Positions 32,623 to 46,000 of a stretch of DNA of 64,000 nucleotides are shown here, piece by piece. The notes under the pieces were generated by a model. That model saw only the letters and a program-made list of their open reading frames with translations, was not told the DNA's origin and ran no database searches. Origin of the DNA: Tanypteryx hageni (taxonomy: Eukaryota > Arthropoda > Insecta > Odonata > Petaluridae); the NCBI GenBank assembly GCA_028673005.1, contig CM054115.1, positions 2,604,001 through 2,668,000 of the forward strand, in the 5' to 3' direction. How positions within the stretch are numbered: the first letter of the stretch is position 1; each line of letters starts with the position of its first letter. Position numbers and translations under genes: made by a program.

Positions 32623-35600
32623 GGAGAAACGATAGTAGAGGATGCGATAGAGGGAAGAACGATCGAGGTGGAGGCGATAGACGGAGGAACGATAAAGGTG
32701 GAGGCTATAGAGTGGAGAATGGTAATGGGGGAAGCGATAGAATGAGAAACGATAGTAGAGGTGGCGATAGAGGGAGGAACGATCGAGGTGGAGGCGATAG
32801 ACGGAGGAACGATAGAGGTGGAGGCTATAGAGTGGAGAATGTTTAGGGGGGAAGCGATAGAGGGAGGAACGATAGTAGAGGATGCGATAGAATGAGGAAC
32901 GATCGAGGTGGAGGCGATAGACGGAGGAACGATAGAGGTGGAGGCTATAGAGTGGAGAATGGTAATGGGTGAAGCGATAGAATGAGGAACGATAGTAGAG
33001 GAGGCGATAGAGGGAGGAAAGAACGAGGTGGAGGCGATAGACGGAGGAACGATAGAGGTGGAGGCTATAGAGTGGAGAATGGTAGTGGGGGAAGAGATAG
33101 AGGGAGGAACGATAGTAGAGGAGGCGATAGAGGGAGGAACGATCGAGGTGGAGGCGATAGACGGAGAAACGATAGAGTTGGAGGCTATAGAGTGGAGAAT
33201 GTTTAGTGGGGGAAGCGATAGAGGGAGGAACGATAGTAGAGGATGCGATAGAATGAGGAACGATCGAGGTGGAGGCGATAGACGGAGGAACGATAGAGGT
33301 GGAGGCTATAGAGTGGAGAATGGTAATGGGGGAAGCGATAGAATGAGGAACGATAGTAGAGGAGGCGATAGAATGAGGAACGATCGAGGTGGAGGCGATA
33401 GACGGAGGAACGATAGAGGTGGAGGCTATAGAGTGGAGAATGGTAATGGGGGAAGCGATAGAATGAGGAACGATAGTAGAGGAGGCGATAGAGGGAGGAA
33501 CGATCGAGGTGGAGGCGATAGACGGAGGAACGATAGAGGTGGAGGCTATAGAGTGGAGAATGGTAGTGGGGGAAGCGATAGAGGGAGGAACGATAGTAGA
33601 GGAGGCGATAGAGTGAGGAACGATCGAGGTGGAGGCGATAGACGGAGGAACGATAGAGGTGGAGGCTATAGAGTGGAGAATGTTTAGTGGGGGAAGCGAG
33701 AGAGGGAGGAACGATAGTAGAGGATGCGATAGAATGAGGAACGATCGAGGTGGAGGCGATAGACGGAGGAACGATAGAGGTGGAGACTATAGAGTGGAGA
33801 ATGGTAATGGGGGAAGCTATAGAATGAGGAACGATAGTAGAGGAGGCGATAGAGTGAGGAACGATCGAGGTGGAGGCGATAGACGGAGGAACGATAGAGG
33901 TGGAGGCTATAGAGTGGAGAATGTTTAGTGGGGGAAGCGATAGAGGGAGGAACGATAGTAGAGGATGCGATAGAATGAGGAACGATCGAGGTGGAGGCGA
34001 TAGACGGAGGAACGATAGAGGTGGAGGCTATAGAGTGGAGAATGTTTAGGGGGGAAGCGATAGGGGGAGGAACGATAGTAGAGGATGCGATAGAATGAGG
34101 AACGATCGAGGTGGAGGCGATAGACGGAGGAACGGTAGAGGTGGAGGCTATAGAGTGGAGAATGGTAATGGGGGAAGCGATAGAATGAGGAACGATAGTA
34201 GAGGAGGCGATAGAGGGAGGAACGATCGAGGTGGAGGCGATAGACGGAGGAACGATAGAGGTGGAGGCTATAGAGTGGAGAATGGTAGTGGGGGAAGCGA
34301 TAGAGGGAGGAACGATAGTAGAGGAGGCGATAGAGTGAGGAACGATCGAGGTGGAGGCGATAGACGGAGGAACGATAGAGGTGGAGACTATAGAGTGGAG
34401 AATGTTTAGTGGGGGATGCGATAGAGGGAGGAACGATAATAGAGGATGTGATAGAAGAAGGAACGATCGAGGTGGAGGCGATAGATGGAGGAACGATAGA
34501 GGTGGAGGCTATAGAGTGGAGAATGGTAATGGGGGAAGCGATAGAATGAGGAACGATAGTAGAGGAGGCGATAGAGTGAGGAACGAACGAGGTGGAGGCG
34601 ATAGACGGAGGAACGATAAAGGTGGAGTCTATAGAGTGGAGAATTGTAGTGGGGGAAGAGATAGAGGGAGGAACGATAGTAGAAGAGGCGATGGAGGGAG
34701 AAACGATCGAGGTGGAGGCGATAGACGGAGGAACGATAGAGGTGGAGGCTATAGAGTGGAGAATGTTTAGGGGGGAAGCGATAGAGGGAGGAACGATAGT
34801 AGAGGATTCGATAGAGGGAGGAACGATTGAGGTGGAGGCGATAGACGTAGGAACGATAGAGGTGGAGGCTATAGAGTGGAGAATGGTAGTGTGGGAAGCG
34901 ATAGAGTGAGGAACGATCGAGGTGGAGGCGATAGACGGAGGAACGATAGAGGTGGAGGCTATAGAGTGGAAAATGGTAGTGGGGGAAGCGATAGAGGGAG
35001 GAACGATAGTAGAGGATGCGATAGAGGGAGGAACGATCGAGGTGGAGGCGATAGACGGAGGAACGATAGAGGTGGAGGGTATAGAGTGGAGAATGTTTAG
35101 GGGGGGAAGCGATAGAGGGAGGGACGATAGTAGAGGAGGCGATAGACGGAGGAACGATAGAGGTGCAGGCTATAGATTGGAGAATGGTAGTGGGGGAAGC
35201 GATAGAGGGAGGAACGATAGAGGTGGAGGCTATAGAGTAGAGAATGGTAGTGGAGGAAGAGATAGAGGGAGGAACGATAGTAGAGGAGGCGATAGAGGGA
35301 GGAACGATCGAGGTGGAGGCGATAGACCGAGGAACGATAGAGTTGGAGGCTATAGAGTGGAGAATGGTAGTGGGGGAAGCGATAGAGGCAGGAACGATAG
35401 AGGTGGAGGCTATAGAGTAGAGAATGGTAGTGGAGGAAGAGATAGAGGGAGGAACGATAGTAGAGGACGCGATAGAGGGAGGAACGATCGAGGTGGAGGC
35501 GATAGACCGAGGAACGATAGAGTTGGAGGCTATAGAGTGGAAAATGGTAGTGGGGGAAGCGATAGAGGGAGGAACGATAGTAGAGGATGCGATAGAGTGA

Positions 35601-36046
35601 GGAACGATCGAGGTGGAGGCGATAGACGGAGGAACGATAGAGGTGGAGGCTATAGAGTGGAAAATGGTAGTGGGGGAAGAGATAGAGGTATGAACGATAG
35701 TAGAGGAGGCGATAGAGGGAGGAACGATCGAGGTGGAGGCGATAGACGGAGGAAAGATAGAGGTGGAGGCTATAGAGTGGAGAATGGTAGTGGGGGAAGC
35801 GATAGAGGGAGGAACGATAGTAGAGAATGCGATAGAGGGAGGAACGATCGAGGTGGAGGCGATAGACGGAGGAACGATAGAGGTGGAGGCTATAGTGTGG
35901 AGAATGGTAGTGGGGGATGCGATAGTGGGAGGAACCATAGTAGAGGATGCGATAGAGGGAGGAACGATTGAGGTGGAGGCGATAGACGGAGGAACGATAG
36001 AGGTGGAGGCTATAGAGTGGAGAATGGTAGTGGGGGAAGCGATAGA
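32623..36046. repeat. HOR H9 (3,424 bp)
   Basis: Same class as H3 and H14, with the extra 120-bp monomer that H3 lacks and the 180-bp duplication at 35,198. Private changes are GGTAGTGTGGGAAGCG near 34,885, which breaks the G-run, and GAGGGAGGGACGATAG near 35,115. Confidence 0.85.
35198..35557 (+). repeat. 180-bp tandem duplication, copy in H9
   Basis: Counterpart of the H3 duplication at a 21,617-bp offset. It keeps the GAGGACGCG difference in its second half, so H9 and H3 share that derived base. Confidence 0.8.
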
Positions 36047-39000
36047 GGAGAAACGATAGTAGAGGATGCGATAGAGGGAAGAACGATCGAGGTGGAGGCG
36101 ATAGACGGAGGAACGATAGAGGTGGAGGCTATAGAGTGGAGAATGGTAATGGGGGAAGCGATAAAATGAGAAACGATAGTAGAGGTGGCGATAGAGGTAG
36201 GAACGATCGAGGTGGAGGCGATAGACGGAGGAACGATAGAGGTGGAGGTTATAGATTGGAGAATGTTTAGGGGGGAAGCGATAGAGGGAGGAACGATAGT
36301 AGAGGATGCGATAGAATGAGGAACGATCGAGGTGGAGGCGATAGACGGAGGAACGATAGAGGTGGAGGCTATAGAGTGGAGAAAGGTAATGGGGGAAGCG
36401 ATAGAATGAGGAACGATAGTAGAGGAGGCGATAGAATGAGGAACGATCGAGGTGGAGGCGATAGACGGAGGAACGATAGAGGTGGAGGCTATAGAGTGGA
36501 GAATGGTAATGGGGGAAGCGATAGAATGAGGAACGATAGTAGAGGAGGCGATAGAGGGAGGAACGATCGAGGTGGAGGCGATAGACGGAGGAACGATAGA
36601 GGTGGAGGCTATAGAGTGGAGAATGGTAGTGGGGGAAGCGATAGAGGGAGGAACGATAGTAGAGGAGGCGATAGAGTGAGGAACGATCGAGGTGGAGGCG
36701 ATAGACGGAGGAACGATAGAGGTGGAGGCTATAGAGTGGAGAATGTTTAGTGGGGGAAGCGAGAGAGGGAGGAACGATAGTAGAGGATGCGATAGAATGA
36801 CGAACGATCGAGGTGGAGGCGATAGACGGAGGAACGATAGAGGTGGAGACTATAGAGTGGAGAATGGTAATGGGGGAAGCTATAGAATGAGGAACGATAG
36901 TAGAGGAGGCGATAGAGTGAGGAACGATCGAGGTGGAGGCGATAGACGGAGGAACGATAGAGGTGGAGGCTATAGAGTGGAGAATGTTTAGTGGGGGAAG
37001 CGATAGAGGGAGGAACGATAGTAGAGGATGCGATAGAATGAGGAACGATCGAGGTGGAGGCGATAGACGGAGGAACGATAGAGGTGGAGGCTATAGAGTG
37101 GAGAATGTTTAGGGGGGAAGCGATAGGGGGAGGAACGATAGTAGAGGATGCGATAGAATGAGTAACGATCGAGGTGGAGGCGATAGACGGAGGAACGATA
37201 GAGGTGGAGGCTATAGAGTGGAGAATGGTAATGGGGGAAGCGATAGAATGAGGAACGATAGTAGAGGAGGCGATAGAGGGAGGAACGATCGAGGTGGAGG
37301 CGATAGACGGAGGAACGATAGAGGTGGAGGCTATAGAGTGGAGAATGGTAGTGGGGGAAGCGATAGAGGGAGGAACGATAGTAGAGGAGGCGATAGAGTG
37401 AGGAACGATCGAGGTGGAGGCGATAGACGGAGGAACGATAGAGGTGGAGACTATAGAGTGGAGAATGTTTAGTGGGGGATCCGATAGAGGGAGGAACGAT
37501 AGTAGAGGATGTGAAAGAAGAAGGAACGATCGAGGTGGAGGCGATAGATGGAGGAACGATAGAGGTGGAGGCTATAGAGTGGAGAATGGTAATGGGGGAA
37601 GCGATAGAATGAGGAACGATAGTAGAGGAGGCGATAGAGTGAGGAACGAACGAGGTGGAGGCGATAGACGGAGGAACGATAAAGGTGGAGTCTATAGAGT
37701 GGAGAATTGTAGTGGGGGAAGAGATAGAGGGAGGAACGATAGTAGAAGAGGCGATGGAGGGAGAAACGATCGAGGTGGAGGCGATAGACGGAGGAACGAT
37801 AGAGGTGGAGGCTATAGAGTGGAGAATGTTTAGGGGGGAAGCGATAGAGGGAGGAACGATAGTAGAGGATTCGATAGAGGGAGGAACGATTGAGGTGGAG
37901 GCGATAGACGTAGGAACGATAGAGGTGGAGGCTATAGAGTGGAGAATGGTAGTGGGGGAAGCGATAGAGGGAGGAACGATAGTAGAGGATGCGATAGAGT
38001 GAGGAACGATCGAGGTGGAGGCGATAGACGGAGGAACGATAGAGGTGGAGGCTATAGAGTGGAAAATGGTAGTAGGGGAAGCGATAGAGGGAGGAACGAT
38101 AGTAGAGGATGCGATAGAGGGAGGAACGATCGAGGTGGAGGCGATAGACGGAGGAACGATAGAGGTGGAGGGTATAGAGTGGAGAATGTTTAGGGGGGGA
38201 AGCGATAGAGGGAGAAACGATAGTAGAGGAGGCGATAGACGGAGGAACGATAGAGGTGCAGGCTATAGATTGGAGAATGGTAGTGGGGGAAGCGATAGAG
38301 GGAGGTACGATAGTAGAGAGGCGAAAGAGGGAGGAACGATCGAGGTGGAGGCGATAGACGGAGGAACGATAGAGGTGGAGGGTATAGAGTGGAGAATGGT
38401 AGTGGGGGAAGTGATAGAGGGAGGAACGATAGTAGAGGAGGCGATAGAGGGAGGAACGATAGAGGTGGAGGCTATAGAGTGGAGAATGTTTAGGGGGGAA
38501 GCGATAGAGGGAGGAACGATAGTAGAGGATGCGATAGAATGAGGAACGATCGAGGTGGAGGCGATAGACGGAGGAACGATGGAGGTGGAGGCTATAGAGT
38601 GGAGAATGGTAATGGGGGAAGCGATAGAATGAGGAACGATAGCAGAGGAGGCGATAGAGGGAGGAACGAACGAGGTGGAGGCGATAGACGGAGGAACGAT
38701 AGAGGTGGAGGCTATGGAGTGGAGAATGGTAGTGGGGGAAGAGATAGATGGAGGAACGATAGTAGAGGAGGCGATAGATGGAGGAACGATCGAGGTGGAG
38801 GCGATAGACGGAGGAACGATAGAGTTGGAGGCTATAGAGTGGAAAATGGTAGTGGGGGAAGCGATAGAGGCAGGAACGATAGAGGTGGAGGCTATAGAGT
38901 AGAGAATGGTAGTGGAGGAAGAGATAGAGGGAGGAACGATAGTAGAGGAGGCGATAGAGGGAGGAACGATCGAGGTGGAGGCGATAGACCGAGGAACGAT

Positions 39001-39528
39001 AGAGTTGGAGGCTATAGAGTGGAAAATGGTAGTGGGGGAAGCGATAGAGGGAGGAACGATAGTAGAGGATGCGATAGAGTGAGGAACGATCGAGGTGGAG
39101 GCGATAGACGGAGGAACGATAGAGGTGGAGGCTATAGAGTGGAAAATGGTAGTGGGGGAAGAGATAGAGGTATGAACGATAGTAGAGGAGGCGATAGAGG
39201 GAGGAACGATCGAGGTGGAGGCGATAGACGGAGGAAAGATAGAGGTGGAGGCTATAGAGTGGAGAATGGTAGTGGGGGAAGCGATAGAGGGAGGAACGAT
39301 AGTAGAGAATGCGATAGAGGGAGGAACGATCGAGGTGGAGGCGATAGACGGAGGAACGATAGAGGTGGAGGCTATAGTGTGGAGAATGGTAGTGGGGGAT
39401 GCGATAGTGGGAGGAACCATAGTAGAGGATGCGATAGAGGGAGGAACGATTGAGGTGGAGGCGATAGACGGAGGAACGATAGAGGTGGAGGCTATAGAGT
39501 GGAGAATGGTAGTGGGGGAAGCGATAGA
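36047..39528. repeat. HOR H10 (3,482 bp)
   Basis: Copy of H4 at a 21,617-bp offset and of H15 at 19,364 bp. It has GAGGGAGGAACGATAGTAGAG near 39,287, where H15 has the TCGAGG form, and GGATGCGATAGTGGGAGG near 39,400, where H15 has AGAGGG. These differences locate the switch inside H15. Confidence 0.85.
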
Positions 39529-42500
39529 GGAGAAACGATAGTAGAGGATGCGATAGAGGGAAGAACGATCGAGGTGGAGGCGATAGACGGAGGAACGATA
39601 GAGGTGGAGGCTATAGAGTGGAGAATGGTAATGGGGGAAGCGATAGAATGAGAAACGATAGTAGAGGTGGCGATAGAGGTAGGAACGATCGAGGTGGAGG
39701 CGATAGACGGAGAAACGATAGAGGTGGAGGCTATAGAGTGGAGAATGTTTAGGGGGGAAGCGATAGAGGGAGGAACGATAGTAGAGGATGCGATAGAATG
39801 AGGAACGATCGAGGTGGAGGCGATAGACGGAGGAACGATAGAGGTGGAGGCTATAGAGTGGAGAATGGTAATGGGTGAAGCGATAGATTGAGGAACGATA
39901 GTAGAGGAGGCGATAGAGGGAGAAACGATCGATGTGGAGGCGATAGACGGAGGAACGATAGAGGTGGAGGCTATAGAGTGGAGAATGGTAGTGGGGGAAG
40001 CGATAGAGGGAGGAACGATAGTAGAGGATGCGATAGAGGGAGGAACGATCGAGGTGGAGGCGATAGACGGAGGAACGATAGAGGTGGAGGCTATAGAGTG
40101 GAGAATGTTTAGTGGGGGAAGCGATAGAGGGAGGAACGATAGTAGAGGATGCGATAGAATGAGGAACGATCGAGGTGGAGGCGATAGACGGAGGAACGAT
40201 AGAGGTGGAGGCTATAGAGTGGAGAATGGTAATGGGGGAAGCGATAGAATGAGGAACGATAGTAGAGGAGGCGATAGAATGAGGAACGATCGAGGAGGAG
40301 GCGATAGACGGAGGAACGATAGAGGTGGAGCCTATAGAGTGGAGAATGGTAATGGGGGAAGCGATAGAATGAGGAACGATAGTAGAGGAGGCGATAGAGG
40401 GAGGAACGATCGAGGTGGAGGCGATAGACGGAGGAACGATAGAGGTGGAGGCTATAGAGTGGAGAATGTTTAGTGGGGGAAGCGAGAGAGGGAGGAACGA
40501 TAGTAGAGGATGCGATAGAATGAGGAACGATCGAGGTGGAGGCGATAGACGGAGGAACGATAGAGGTGGAGACTAAAGAGTGGAGAATGGTAATGGGGGA
40601 AGCGATAGAATGAGGAACGATAGTAGAGGAGGCGATAGAGTGAGGAACGATCGAGGTGGAGGCGATAGACGGAGGAACGATAGAGGTGGAGGCTATAGAG
40701 TGGAGAATGTTTAGTGGGGGAAGCGATAGAGGGAGGAACGATAGTAGAGGATGCGATAGAATGAGGAACGATCGAGGTGGAGGCGATAGACGGAGGAACG
40801 ATAGAGGTGGAGGCTATAGAGTGGAGAATGGTAATGGGGGAAGCGATAGAATGAGGAACGATAGTAAAGGAGGCGATAGAATGAGGAACAATCGAGGTGG
40901 AGGCGATAGACGGAGGAACGATAGAGGTGGAGGCTATAGAGTGGAAAATGGTAGTGGGGGAAGAGATAGAGGGATGAACGATAGTAGAGGTGGCGATAGA
41001 GGGAGGAACGATCGAGGTGGAGGCGACAGACGGAGGAACGATAGAGGTGGAGGCTATAGAGTGGAGAATGGTAGTGGGGGAAGAGATAGAGGGAGGAACG
41101 ATAATAGAGGAGGCGATAGAGGGAGGAACGATAGAGTTGGAGGCTATAGAGTGGAGAATGGTAGTGGGGGAAGCGATAGAGGGAGGAACGATAGTATAGT
41201 ATTCGATAGAGCTAGGAACGATTGAGGTGGAGGCGATAGACGTAGGATCGATAGAGGTGGAGGCTATAGAGTGGAAAATGGTAGTGGGGGAAGAGATAGA
41301 GGGATGAACGATAGTAGAGGTGGCGATAGAGGGAGGAACGATCGAGGTGGAGGCGATAGACGGAGAAACGATAGAGTTGGAGGCTATAGAGTGGAGAATG
41401 GTAGTGGGGGAAGCGATAGAGGGAGGAACGATAGTAGAGGATGCGATAGAGGGAGGAACGATCGAGGTGGAGGCGATAGACGGAGGAACGATAGAGGTGG
41501 AGGCTATAGAGTGGAGAATGTTTAGTGGGGGAAGCGATAGAGGGAGGAACGATAGTAGAGGTTGCGATAGAGGGAGGAACGATCGAGGTGGAGGCGATAG
41601 ACGGAGGAACGATAGAGGTGGAGGCTATAGAGTGGAGAATGGTAGTGGGGGAAGAGATAGAGGGAGGAACGATAATAGAGGAGGCGATAGAGGGAGGAAC
41701 GATCGAGGTGGAGTCGATAGACGGAGGAACGATAGAGTTGGAGGCTATAGAGTGGAGAATGGTAGTGGGGGAAGCGATAGAGGGAGGAACGATAGTATAG
41801 TATTCGATAGAGGTAGGAACGATTGAGGTGGAGGCGATAGACGTAGGAACGATAGAGGTGGAGGCTATAGAGTGGAAAATGGTAGTGGGGGAAGAGATAG
41901 AGGGATGAACGATAGTAGAGGTGGCGATAGAGGGAGGAACGATCGAGGTGGAGGCGATAGACGGAGAAACGATAGAGGTGCAGGCTATAGATTGGAGAAT
42001 GGTAGTGGGGGAAGCGATAGAGGGAGGTACGATAGTAGAGAGGCGAAAGAGGGAGGAACGATCGAGGTGGAGGCGATAGACGGAGGAACGATAGAGGTGG
42101 AGGGTATAGAGTGGAGAATGGTAGTGGGGGAAGTGATAGAGGGAGGAACGATAGTAGAGGAGGCGATAGAGGGAGGAACGATAGAGGTGGAGGCTATAGA
42201 GTGGAGAATGTTTAGGGGGGAAGCGATAGAGGGAGGAACGATAGTAGAGGATGCGATAGAATGAGGAACGATCGAGGTGGAGGCGATAGACGGAGGAACG
42301 ATGGAGGTGGAGGCTATAGAGTGGAGAATGGTAATGGGGGAAGCGATAGAATGAGGAACGATAGCAGAGGAGGCGATAGAGGGAGGAACGAACGAGGTGG
42401 AGGCGATAGACGGAGGAACGATAGAGGTGGAGGCTATGGAGTGGAGAATGGTAGTGGGGGAAAAGATAGATGGAGGAACGATAGTAGAGGAGGCGATAGA

Positions 42501-43070
42501 GGGAGGAACGATCGAGGTGGAGGCGATAGACCGAGGAACGATAGAGTTGGAGGCTATAGAGTGGAAAATGGTAGTGGGGGAAGCGATAGAGGGAGGAACG
42601 ATAGTAGAGGATGCGATAGAGTGAGGAACGATCGAGGTGGAGGCGATAGACGGAGGAACGATAGAGGTGGAGGCTATAGAGTGGAAAATGGTAGTGGGGG
42701 AAGAGATAGAGGTATGAACGATAGTAGAGGAGGCGATAGAGGGAGGAACGATCGAGGTGGAGGCGATAGACGGAGGAAAGATAGAGGTGGAGGCTATAGA
42801 GTGGAGAATGGTAGTGGGGGAAGCGATAGAGGGAGGAACGATAGTAGAGAATGCGATAGAGGGAGGAACGATCGAGGTGGAGGCGATAGACGGAGGAACG
42901 ATAGAGGTGGAGGCTATAGTGTGGAGAATGGTAGTGGGGGATGCGATAGTGGGAGGAACCATAGTAGAGGATGCGATAGAGGGAGGAACGATTGAGGTGG
43001 AGGCGATAGACGGAGGAACGATAGAGGTGGAGGCTATAGAGTGGAGAATGGTAGTGGGGGAAGCGATAGA
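39529..43070. repeat. HOR H11 (3,542 bp)
   Basis: Copy of H5 at a 21,617-bp offset, with the same hybrid junction (41,968-41,977) and the same 180-bp loss near 42,450. I saw no difference from H5 in the stretches compared. Confidence 0.85.
41968..41977. repeat. Hybrid junction into the aberrant cassette (H11)
   Basis: The same event at a 21,617-bp offset, so it was already present in the ancestor of P1 and P3. Confidence 0.8.
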
Positions 43071-46000
43071 GGAGAAACGATAGTAGAGGATGCGATAGAG
43101 GGAAGAACGATCGAGGTGGAGGCGATAGACGGAGGAACGATAGAGGTGGAGGCTATAGAGTGGAGAATGGTAATGGGGGAAGCGATAGAATGAGAAACGA
43201 TAGTAGAGGTGGCGATAGAGGTAGGAACGATCGAGGTGGAGGCGATAGACGGAGAAACGATAGAGGTGGAGGCTATAGAGTGGAGAATGTTTAGGGGGGA
43301 AGCGATAGAGGGAGGAACGATAGTAGAGGATGCGATAGAATGAGGAACGATCGAGGTGGAGGCGATAGACGGAGGAACGATAGAGGTGGAGGCTATAGAG
43401 TGGAGAATGGTAATGGGTGAAGCGATAGATTGAGGAACGATAGTAGAGGAGGCGATAGAGGGAGAAACGATCGATGTGGAGGCGATAGACGGAGGAACGA
43501 TAGAGGTGGAGGCTATAGAGTGGAGAATGGTAGTGGGGGAAGAGATAGAGGGAGGAACGATAGTAGAGGAGGCTATAGAGGGAGGAACGATCGAGGTGGA
43601 GGCGATAGACGGAGGAACGATAGAGTTGGAGGCTATAGAGTGGAGAATGGTAGTGGGGGAAGCGATAGAGGGAGGAACGATAGTAGAGGATGCGATAGAG
43701 GGAGGAACGATCGAGGTGGAGGCGATAGACGGAGGAACGATAGAGGTGGAGGCTATAGAGTGGAGAATGTTTAGTGGGGGAAGCGATAGAGGGAGGAACG
43801 ATAGTAGAGGATGCGATAGAATGAGGAACGATCGAGGTGGAGGCGATAGACGGAGGAACGATAGAGGTGGAGGCTATAGAGTGGAGAATGGTAATGGGGG
43901 AAGCGATAGAATGAGGAACGATAGTAGAGGAGGCGATAGAATGAGGAACGATCGAGGAGGAGGCGATAGACGGAGGAACGATAGAGGTGGAGCCTATAGA
44001 GTGGAGAATGGTAATGGGGGAAGCGATAGAATGAGGAACGATAGTAGAGGAGGCGATAGAGGGAGGAACGATCGAGGTGGAGGCGATAGACGGAGGAACG
44101 ATAGAGGTGGAGGCTATAGAGTGGAGAATGGTAGTGGGGGAAGCGATAGAGGGAGGAAAGATAGTAGAGGAGGCGATAGAGTGAGGAACGATCGAGGTGG
44201 AGGCGATAGACGGAGGAATGATAGAGGTGGAGGCTATAGAGTGGAGAATGTTTAGTGGGGGAAGCGAGAGAGGGAGGAACGATAGTAGAGGATGCGATAG
44301 AATGAGGAACGATCGAGGTGGAGGCGATAGACGGAGGAACGATAGAGGTGGAGACTAAAGAGTCTAGAATGGTAATGGGGGAAGCGATAGAATGAGGAAC
44401 GATAGTAGAGGAGGCGATAGAGTGAGGAACGATCGAGGTGGAGGCGATAGACGGAGGAACGATAGAGGTGGAGGCTATAGAGTGGAGAATGTTTAGTGGG
44501 GGAAGCGATAGAGGGAGGAACGATAGTAGAGGATGCGATAGAATGAGGAACGATCGAGGTGGAGGCGATAGACGGAGGAACGATAGAGGTGGAGGCTATA
44601 GAGTGGAGAATGGTAATGGGGGAAGCGATAGAATGAGGAACGATAGTAGAGGAGGCGATAGAATGAGGAACAATCGAGGTGGAGGCGATAGACGGAGGAA
44701 CGATAGAGGTGGAGGCTATAGAGTGGAAAATGGTAGTGGGGGAAGAGATAGAGGGATGAACGATAGTAGAGGTGGCGATAGAGGGAGGAACGATCGAGGT
44801 GGAGGCGACAGACGGAGGAACGATAGAGGTGGAGGCTATAGAGTGGAGAATGGTAGTGGGGGAAGAGATAGAGGGAGGAACGATAATAGAGGAGGCGATA
44901 GAGGGAGGAACGATAGAGTTGGAGGCTATAGAGTGGAGAATGGTAGTGGGGGAAGCGATAGAGGGAGGAACGATAGTATAGTATTCGATAGAGCTAGGAA
45001 CGATTGAGGTGGAGGCGATAGACGTAGGAACGATAGAAGTGGAGGCTATAGAGTGGAAAATGGTAGTGGGGGAAGAGATAGAGGGATGAACGATAGTAGA
45101 GGTGGCGATAGAGGGAGGAACGATCGAGGTGGAGGCGATAGACGGAGAAACGATAGAGTTGGAGGCTATAGAGTGGAGAATGGTAGTGGGGGAAGCGATA
45201 GAGGGAGGAACGATAGTAGAGGATGCGATAGAGGAAGGAACGATCGAGGTGGAGGCGATAGACGGAGGAACGATAGAGGTGGAGGCTATAGAGTGGAGAA
45301 TGTTTAGTGGGGGAAGCGATAGAGGGAGGAACGATAGTAGAGGTTGCGATAGAGGGAGGAACGATCGAGGTGGAGGCGATAGACGGAGGAACGATAGAGG
45401 TGGAGGCTATAGAGTGGAGAATGGTAGTGGGGGAAGAGATAGAGGGAGGAACGATAATAGAGGAGGCGATAGAGGGAGGAACGATCGAGGTGGAGTCGAT
45501 AGACGGAGGAACGATAGAGTTGGAGGCTATAGAGTGGAGAATGGTAGTGGGGGAAGCGATAGAGGGAGGAACGATAGTATAGTATTCGATAGAGGTAGGA
45601 ACGATTGAGGTGGAGGCGATAGACGTAGGAACGATAGAGGTGGAGGCTATAGAGTGGAAAATGGTAGTGGGGGAAGAGATAGAGGGATGAACGATAGTAG
45701 AGGTGGCGATAGAGGGAGGAACGATCGAGGTGGAGGCGATAGACGGAGAAACGATAGAGTTGGAGGCTATAGAGTGGAGAATGGTAGTGGGGGAAGCGAT
45801 AGAGGGAGGAACGATAGTAGAGGATGCGATAGAGGGAGGAACGATCGAGGTGGAGGCGATAGACGGAGGAACGATAGAGGTGGAGGCTATAGAGTGGAGA
45901 ATGTTTAGTGGGGGAAGCGATAGAGGGAGGAACGATAGTAGAGGATGCGATAGAATGAGGAACGATCGAGGTGGAGGCGATAGACGGAGGAACGATAGAG

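Larger units (their letters stand above)
31640..45239. repeat. Super-repeat P3 (13,600 bp, complete)
   Basis: Third tandem copy, with neither the 120-bp loss of P1 nor the 5.58-kb loss of P2. Its right end runs on into ordinary sequence (CGATAGAGG at 45,271) instead of the CGATGGAGG seen at the P1/P2 and P2/P3 joins. This is what the last copy of a tandem series should show. Its first 7.65 kb recurs at 51,004-58,650. Confidence 0.8.
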
